Shown here: positions 14,819 through 15,112 of the stretch, in pieces
Layout of the letters: every line of letters starts with the position of its first letter
Numbering within the stretch: position 1 is the stretch's first letter
NCBI GenBank assembly: GCA_029865665.1
Contig: JARXAV010000011.1
Span: forward strand, 1 to 15,112
DNA from: Flectobacillus sp.
Lineage (GTDB): Bacteria > Bacteroidota > Bacteroidia > Cytophagales > Spirosomataceae
Reading direction: 5' to 3'
DNA length: 15,112 bases
Notes under the pieces: model-generated
Databases searched by the model: none
The model's input: only the letters and a program-made list of their open reading frames with translations
What the model was told of the DNA's origin: nothing
Position numbers and translations under genes: made by a program

Positions 14819-15112
14819 CTATTCTAGCATTTTCTTATATAAAGCTAATATTCGCTTCCTTGCAAACTCATGATTTACAATTGGCTGAGGATACCTCAAG
14901 GAATTTAAGTCTGGCACCCACTTTTTAATATATGCTAATTGTTTGTCAAATTTCTCTGTTTGAAGAGTCGGATTAAACACTCTAAAATATGGAGCCGCAT
15001 CACAACCGCTTCCAGATGCCCACTGCCAGCCTCCGTTATTTGCAGCGAAGTCAAAATCGAGTAATTTTTTAGCAAAATAGGCTTCTCCCCAACGCCAATC
15101 AATGACTAAATG
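14819..15112 (-). CDS. phrB: Deoxyribodipyrimidine photo-lyase, class I, C-terminal 97 residues (5' end beyond window)
   Basis: The minus-strand frame is open to the right edge and ends at TAG (14819-14821), giving 97 codons without a start. The translation carries the FAD-binding core of class I CPD photolyases/cryptochromes: WRWGEAYFAKKLLDFD, then ANNGGWQWASGSGCDAAPYF and RVFNPTLQTEKFD, then WVPDL and YPQPIVNHEFAR close to the C-terminus. E. coli PhrB has almost the same series near its own end. The enzyme uses FADH- and light to split cyclobutane pyrimidine dimers in DNA. The C-terminus has the normal family length, so only the 5' part is missing because of the window edge. A cryptochrome-like function cannot be excluded from this fragment alone, but the spacing and residues fit a repair enzyme. 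Confidence 0.93.
   Translation of the reverse strand, partial: HLVIDWRWGEAYFAKKLLDFDFAANNGGWQWASGSGCDAAPYFRVFNPTLQTEKFDKQLAYIKKWVPDLNSLRYPQPIVNHEFARKRILALYKKMLE

Overview
The window comes from a low-GC, chromosomal, Bacteroidota-type genome, most likely a Cytophagales relative. The evidence is A/T-rich translation leaders instead of strong Shine-Dalgarno sites, several TAnnTTTG elements (the Bacteroidota -7 box), a RecA with the CCCIFINQ stretch usual for the phylum, and an ECF sigma factor paired with a membrane protein that ends in a beta-barrel. No mobile element, CRISPR array, tRNA or rRNA is visible. Every complete gene has an intact frame.

Left part (1-4912, + strand): the 3' portion of a large FAD- and Fe-S-containing D-2-hydroxyacid dehydrogenase (YdiJ/GlcD-GlcF type) runs in from the left edge and ends at a strong hairpin terminator. 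An unrecognised polytopic membrane protein of 561 residues follows. Next comes a 420-bp AT-rich gap holding a nested dyad, a few weak DnaA-box-like sequences and a TAnnTTTG element in front of dnaA.

Centre (4913-9656): dnaA (+) and recA (-) converge on one bidirectional terminator, and the left arm of its stem lies inside the last codons of dnaA. recA diverges from a two-gene + strand unit encoding a HExxH zinc-dependent putative aminopeptidase (probably a lipoprotein) and an exported DUF3108 protein. A hairpin separates this unit from the convergent operon to its right.

Right part (9742-15112, all - strand): reading leftwards from the right edge, the genes are the C-terminal 97 residues of a class I photolyase, a 218-residue DUF937 protein, a 439-residue DUF937-transmembrane-OmpA protein, and then a compact ECF sigma / anti-sigma / Rieske lipoprotein operon. 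The two DUF937 proteins are collinear paralogues, and the smaller one stops exactly where the larger one enters its membrane helix. The most interesting system is the sigma operon. Its second gene joins a cytoplasmic anti-sigma-like head, one inner-membrane helix, a periplasmic linker of about 175 residues and a C-terminal outer-membrane beta-barrel. This matches the 'dual membrane-spanning anti-sigma' layout known from Bacteroides. Here a Rieske [2Fe-2S] lipoprotein follows on what looks like the same transcript, and the adjacent upstream gene is an envelope-anchoring OmpA-like protein.
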